Assembly (NCBI GenBank): GCA_017395725.1
Contig: JAFQOB010000314.1
Span: 1-9,366 of the forward strand
Length of the DNA: 9,366 nucleotides
Source of the DNA: Clostridia bacterium
GTDB taxonomy: Bacteria; Bacillota_A; Clostridia; Oscillospirales; CAG-272
Direction: 5' to 3'
The stretch's first letter is position 1, and the number at the start of each line of letters is the position of its first letter. The notes below the pieces were generated by a model, which worked only from the letters and a program-made list of their open reading frames with translations, ran no database searches and was not told the DNA's origin. Position numbers and translations under genes: made by a program. Of the stretch, positions 5,612 through 9,366 are shown piece after piece.

Positions 5612-8227
5612 ATGAAATGGACAGGACTTAACGATTTAAGAGAAGCATATTTATCATTTTTTGAAAGCAAAGGACACTTGAGACACAAGAGCTTTCCCCT
5701 TGTGCCCATTGACGACAAGTCGCTTTTGCTAATAAATGCGGGAATGGCACCCTTGAAGAAGTATTTCAAGGGCGAATCAGAGCCGCCCAAGAAGCGTATG
5801 ACTACGTGTCAGAAATGTATTCGTACTCCCGATATTGAGAGGGTTGGAATAACGGCAAGACACGGTACTTTCTTTGAGATGCTCGGTAACTTTTCTTTTG
5901 GAGATTATTTTAAGGAAGAGGCAATAACGTGGTCTTGGGAGTTTTGCACGAAGGTTATTGAGCTTCCCGAGGAAAAAATATGGGTAACCATATACGAAGA
6001 GGACGACGAGGCGTATAACATTTGGCACGATAAGGTAGGTGTGCCCGCCGAGAGAATAGTTCGTCTCGGTGACGATAATTTCTGGGAAATAGGAAGCGGC
6101 CCCTGTGGTCCTTGCTCAGAATTGCATTTTGACAGAGGCGAAGAATTTGGTTGCGGTTCTCCCGATTGTAAGCCCGGATGCGACTGCGACAGATTTATGG
6201 AATTCTGGAACCTTGTATTTACACAGTTTGACAGCGACGGTGCAGGAAATTATACTCCCCTTGCAAACCCCAATATTGATACTGGTATGGGACTTGAAAG
6301 ACTTGCTTGTGTTATGCAGGGAGTAAACAACCTTTTTGAAGTTGATACAGTAAAGAACATAATGGCGAAGGTATCCGAGCTTACAAACGTAAAATACGGT
6401 GAGGATAAGCAAAAGGATATTTCTCTTCGTGTAATAACAGACCATATCAGAAGCACGTCATTCCTTATCTGCGACGGTGTAAGTCCGTCAAACGAGGGTA
6501 GAGGCTACGTACTCAGAAGACTTCTCAGACGTGCCGCAAGACACGGCAGACTTCTTGGAGTAAAGGGAACGTTCCTTGCAGAGATATGCGACGTTGTTGC
6601 AAAGGAAAATGCAACGGCGTATCCCGAATTGACTGAAAAGCTCAGTTATATTAAGACTGTAATCCAAAACGAAGAGGACCGTTTTGCCGCAACGGTAGAT
6701 AAGGGTATGGAAATACTCGAAAAGCTTATAGAAAACGCAAAGGCAGATAATACGAAGCAGCTTCGCGGCGAAGACGTATTCAAGCTTTCAGATACTTACG
6801 GATTCCCCATAGATTTGACAAGAGAAATATCTGCAGAAGCGGGAATAGGCATAGATATTGAAGGATTTGAAAGATTGCTGAACGAGCAGAAGGTAAGAGC
6901 GAGAGAAGCAAGAGCCTCCCTTGGAGATTTTGGTTGGACTGCTGAAAACTTTGATGAATTAAAGAAGCTTGAAAAGACCGAGTTTGTAGGATATGAAGAG
7001 ACTACTGCTTATGCTAACGTTTTGGCTGTAATGGAAAGCGAAGACGGTGAAAAGGTAACTGTTATACTTGACAAGACTTCGTTCTACGCAGAAAGCGGCG
7101 GTCAAGTAGGAGATACGGGTAAGATATACGGTATTAACGGTGAATACGAGGTTATCGACACCAAGAAGCACGACGGAATCTATATGCATATATGCAAGAA
7201 GAATTTTGGAGAGCTTATGGAGGGTGACAGCGTTTCTGCGACTGTTGACACAAAGAGAAGAAAGGCAATTTCGAGAAACCACACGACCGTACACTTGCTT
7301 CAGGGAGCATTGCGCAAGGTTCTCGGTAACCATATTGAACAGGCGGGTTCATACGTTGACGAAAACAGACTTCGTTTTGACTTCAGCCACTTTACTGCAA
7401 TGACGACCCAAGAGATAGAAAAGGTTGAAAAAATAGTAAACGAGCAGATTCTTAACGCGTTGGCAATAAAGACTACAGAAACAGACGTTGAATCGGCGAA
7501 GAAGATGGGTGCGATAGCTCTGTTTGGTGAGAAGTACGGCAGTACCGTAAGAGTTGTGCAGATGGGCAAATTCTCCACCGAGCTTTGCGGAGGAACACAC
7601 CTTAAGAACACAAGCGAAGCGGCTTTGTTTAAGATTATATCCGAGTCATCTGTAGCTGCGGGAACAAGAAGAATTGAGGGTGTGACCGGTAACGGTGTGC
7701 TTGAATATATAGCAGAAAAGAACAACCTTATTAACTCTGCGGCAAAAGAGCTTAAGGTGAATAATATAGGCGATATTCCGAAGAGAATAGAGCAGCTGCA
7801 GAATGAGATAAAGGAAGCGAAAAAGGTAATTGACGGACTAAACGCTCAGTTGTCCGAGGCAAAGACTGCAGACCTTTATAACAATGCAGTAGACGTTAAA
7901 GGCATAAAGGTAGCGGTAATGAAGTCAGCCGAGATGAACGTAGACGTAGCAAGGAAGGCATGTGACAAGCTTAAGGACGCTCATTCCGATATCGTAGTTG
8001 CGATGGCGGCAATGGCAAACGGAAAGCTTAACTTTGTAACTTGCTGCGGTAAAGATGCAGTGTCAAAGGGCGCTCATGCAGGCAACCTTGCAAGAATGCT
8101 TGGTACGTTTACAGGCGGAAGCGGCGGAGGACGTCTCGACAGTGCAGTATCGGGCGGAAAAGACGCATCTAAGGTTGACGGGGCATTGGCGGCAGTAGCA
8201 GATTTTATTGCGGAAAATCTTAAATAA
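5612..8227 (+). CDS. alaS: Alanine--tRNA ligase
   Basis: An 871-residue cytoplasmic class II synthetase that charges tRNA-Ala, of normal full length (about 875). The order is: catalytic core with RHGTFFEMLGNFSFG (83-97, motif 2) and TGMGLERLA (224-232, motif 3); tRNA-recognition region; editing domain with HTTVH (557-561) and CGGTH (659-663), whose His557, His561, Cys659 and His663 form the zinc/editing site; a coiled segment about 720-755; and a C-terminal DHHA1 domain ending in the GGSGGGR and glycine-rich turn. An extra four-Cys cluster in the core (Cys181, 186, 190, 192, in CGSPDCKPGCDCDR) looks like the second metal site seen in many bacterial AlaRS. The ribosome site AAGGAG (5595-5600) overlaps the stop of the ATPase gene, 11 bases before the ATG. 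No T-box leader or separate promoter fits in the 15-base gap, so expression appears to depend on the operon promoter at 2628 or one inside the upstream gene. Confidence 0.98.
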   Translation: MKWTGLNDLREAYLSFFESKGHLRHKSFPLVPIDDKSLLLINAGMAPLKKYFKGESEPPKKRMTTCQKCIRTPDIERVGITARHGTFFEMLGNFSFGDYFKEEAITWSWEFCTKVIELPEEKIWVTIYEEDDEAYNIWHDKVGVPAERIVRLGDDNFWEIGSGPCGPCSELHFDRGEEFGCGSPDCKPGCDCDRFMEFWNLVFTQFDSDGAGNYTPLANPNIDTGMGLERLACVMQGVNNLFEVDTVKNIMAKVSELTNVKYGEDKQKDISLRVITDHIRSTSFLICDGVSPSNEGRGYVLRRLLRRAARHGRLLGVKGTFLAEICDVVAKENATAYPELTEKLSYIKTVIQNEEDRFAATVDKGMEILEKLIENAKADNTKQLRGEDVFKLSDTYGFPIDLTREISAEAGIGIDIEGFERLLNEQKVRAREARASLGDFGWTAENFDELKKLEKTEFVGYEETTAYANVLAVMESEDGEKVTVILDKTSFYAESGGQVGDTGKIYGINGEYEVIDTKKHDGIYMHICKKNFGELMEGDSVSATVDTKRRKAISRNHTTVHLLQGALRKVLGNHIEQAGSYVDENRLRFDFSHFTAMTTQEIEKVEKIVNEQILNALAIKTTETDVESAKKMGAIALFGEKYGSTVRVVQMGKFSTELCGGTHLKNTSEAALFKIISESSVAAGTRRIEGVTGNGVLEYIAEKNNLINSAAKELKVNNIGDIPKRIEQLQNEIKEAKKVIDGLNAQLSEAKTADLYNNAVDVKGIKVAVMKSAEMNVDVARKACDKLKDAHSDIVVAMAAMANGKLNFVTCCGKDAVSKGAHAGNLARMLGTFTGGSGGGRLDSAVSGGKDASKVDGALAAVADFIAENLK

Positions 8228-8262
8228 AAAATAAAGGTTATTTGAAAGCAGGGTGAAGAATC

Positions 8263-9366
8263 ATAATAGCGGACAAAAGAATAGTAAGGCTAATTACTAT
8301 AGTAGCTATAGGACTTGCGCTGTTGGCATTGGTATTAGGGGTGGTAAAAAGCTGTAGCGAAACAAAAGAACCACCCCAAAAGGGCGAAATAGTGTCAGCC
8401 AACCAATTGCTGTTGGGATATAAAGAAATAGGCGAAGTTAAGTACGATTATAATGTTTTGAAAAAGAATATTATGAACGACGACAGGTTTTCCGGATACG
8501 GTTTGCGTAGTGAATACTGTATGGTATATCAGGCGACTGATATGGAAAGCGAAAATAGTGTAAGGTCATTTCTTGGAATAAAAGACGAACTTCCGAAGGT
8601 GGATTATTCGAAACATTATTTACTGTTGTCGGTAGGGCGTTCTATTGAAGATATATCCGACAAAAATAAAATGACCACCGAAGACGGTGAAAAGATAGTT
8701 GATTTTACGTTTGCGGAAACTTTTTCAAAAGACACAGTATACGCATATTCAATGAAGAGGACAAAATTTTTGTCCGGAGAGAATCTTGATATTTATTATC
8801 TGGAGAACGTGCATCAGTATTGTAATCTTGAAGAGGTAAGCCGAGACAATTCACAGCTTGTATCCGACGGTAAGTATCATAAGATATATAAAAAAGCGGA
8901 AGACGTGTATGAATATATTATATATTCTGCAGCCGAGCAAAAGGTATCATCAAGGAAAATATTGAATTCTCTGCCTGTTATTGACGAGTTTAACGATTCT
9001 ATGGTAAGAATTGTATATGATGAAAGAGACCAGTATTATAATCCTCAGACCGATTTTTATACGACAAAGTCAAAATTTCAGCTTCATTATTTGAAAGGTA
9101 CAATGGTTGTGTTTGCCAAGTTTTCAAATGCAGGGGCACTTTTAGTAGTTGTAAGAGATGCATACAATACGGCGAATTACAGTTACATTTTAAGACCTCC
9201 GTTTAGCTGTAACAAAGATGTTTTGCGGAATTTATTGGAGAGCGTAGAATATGTTGACAGCACTCATATAAAGTTGAGGTTCAATTTTGGCGAAGGGCAA
9301 CCTATACAGGAAGAGACTGTGACAGTTCCTAATATGGATAAGTCACCGGTGGTTAACAACGGTTAA
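8263..9366 (+). CDS. Membrane-anchored protein of unknown function with a non-standard start codon
   Basis: I do not recognise this family. Read from 8263 it gives 367 residues: a short basic N-terminus (ADKRIVR, 3-9), one hydrophobic helix (about 10-28), then a long polar, tyrosine- and serine-rich domain lying outside the membrane. Cys31 follows the helix (VVKSC), but Lys at -2 makes a lipobox unlikely. The frame is open from just after a TGA at 8254-8256 but has no ATG, GTG or TTG before TTG 8323, which lies inside the helix and would destroy it. AGGGTGA (8250-8256) is 6 bases before ATA 8263, so an ATA (or neighbouring ATC/ATA) start is the best fit, unless the true ATG was lost by mutation or sequencing error. 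It follows alaS by 35 bases with no terminator, so it is probably co-transcribed. The TAA is the last codon of the window. The coding call is confident; the start and function are not. Confidence 0.7.
   Translation: MIADKRIVRLITIVAIGLALLALVLGVVKSCSETKEPPQKGEIVSANQLLLGYKEIGEVKYDYNVLKKNIMNDDRFSGYGLRSEYCMVYQATDMESENSVRSFLGIKDELPKVDYSKHYLLLSVGRSIEDISDKNKMTTEDGEKIVDFTFAETFSKDTVYAYSMKRTKFLSGENLDIYYLENVHQYCNLEEVSRDNSQLVSDGKYHKIYKKAEDVYEYIIYSAAEQKVSSRKILNSLPVIDEFNDSMVRIVYDERDQYYNPQTDFYTTKSKFQLHYLKGTMVVFAKFSNAGALLVVVRDAYNTANYSYILRPPFSCNKDVLRNLLESVEYVDSTHIKLRFNFGEGQPIQEETVTVPNMDKSPVVNNG

Noticed and set aside
8228..8250. AAATAA...TTATTT inverted repeat after alaS as a terminator.
   Set aside because: The stem is short and A/T only with no T-run after it; read-through into the next gene is more likely.
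8253..8355. GTG-initiated frame at 8253 (VKNHNSGQKN...) as the real start of the last gene.
   Set aside because: It is in a different frame, stops at TAG 8355-8357 region after about 34 codons, and lacks the membrane helix that is in frame with the main protein; kept only as a possible sign of an indel.

Overview
The window looks like chromosomal DNA of an anaerobic Firmicute of class Clostridia, probably near the Ruminococcaceae/Oscillospiraceae. The reasons are moderate-to-low GC with heavy AGA/ATA codon use, AGGAGG-type ribosome sites, textbook sigma-A promoters, a zinc-ribbon (four-Cys) ribosomal protein L28, a DUF6873 protein, a dockerin-type calcium loop in a small exported protein, and a TerB_N plus DUF2791-type ATPase gene pair. 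No rRNA, tRNA, CRISPR array or recognisable transposase was seen.

Layout. Positions 1-888 hold the 3' part of a ten-helix EamA/DMT transporter whose start lies outside the window. Positions 889-1130 hold no gene but a dense cluster of inverted repeats, best read as a composite palindromic intergenic repeat. A two-tier hairpin at 1131-1174 closes the minus-strand gene 1184-1435, which encodes an 83-residue exported or membrane-anchored protein with a single dockerin-like calcium loop. Its promoter and the rpmB promoter diverge within 1436-1667. rpmB (1668-1856) has its own terminator, followed by a DUF6873 GME-fold gene (1934-2623).

Five bases after that stop begins a near-perfect extended sigma-A promoter (2628-2656). 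It serves a tight four-gene run on the plus strand: a TerB_N/TerB_C protein (2706-4298), a BrxC/BrxD-like P-loop ATPase overlapping it by 16 bases (4283-5596), alaS after 15 bases (5612-8227), and a membrane-anchored protein of unknown function (8263-9366) that lacks a normal start codon and ends exactly at the window edge.

The part most worth attention is the TerB_N plus BrxD-like ATPase pair. Such proteins are known from predicted stress or DNA-processing/defence islands and from BREX-related systems, usually with a superfamily II helicase. Here no helicase is present, and the pair is wired directly into expression of alanyl-tRNA synthetase. Whether this is a housekeeping use of the module or a reduced defence operon cannot be decided from the sequence alone.
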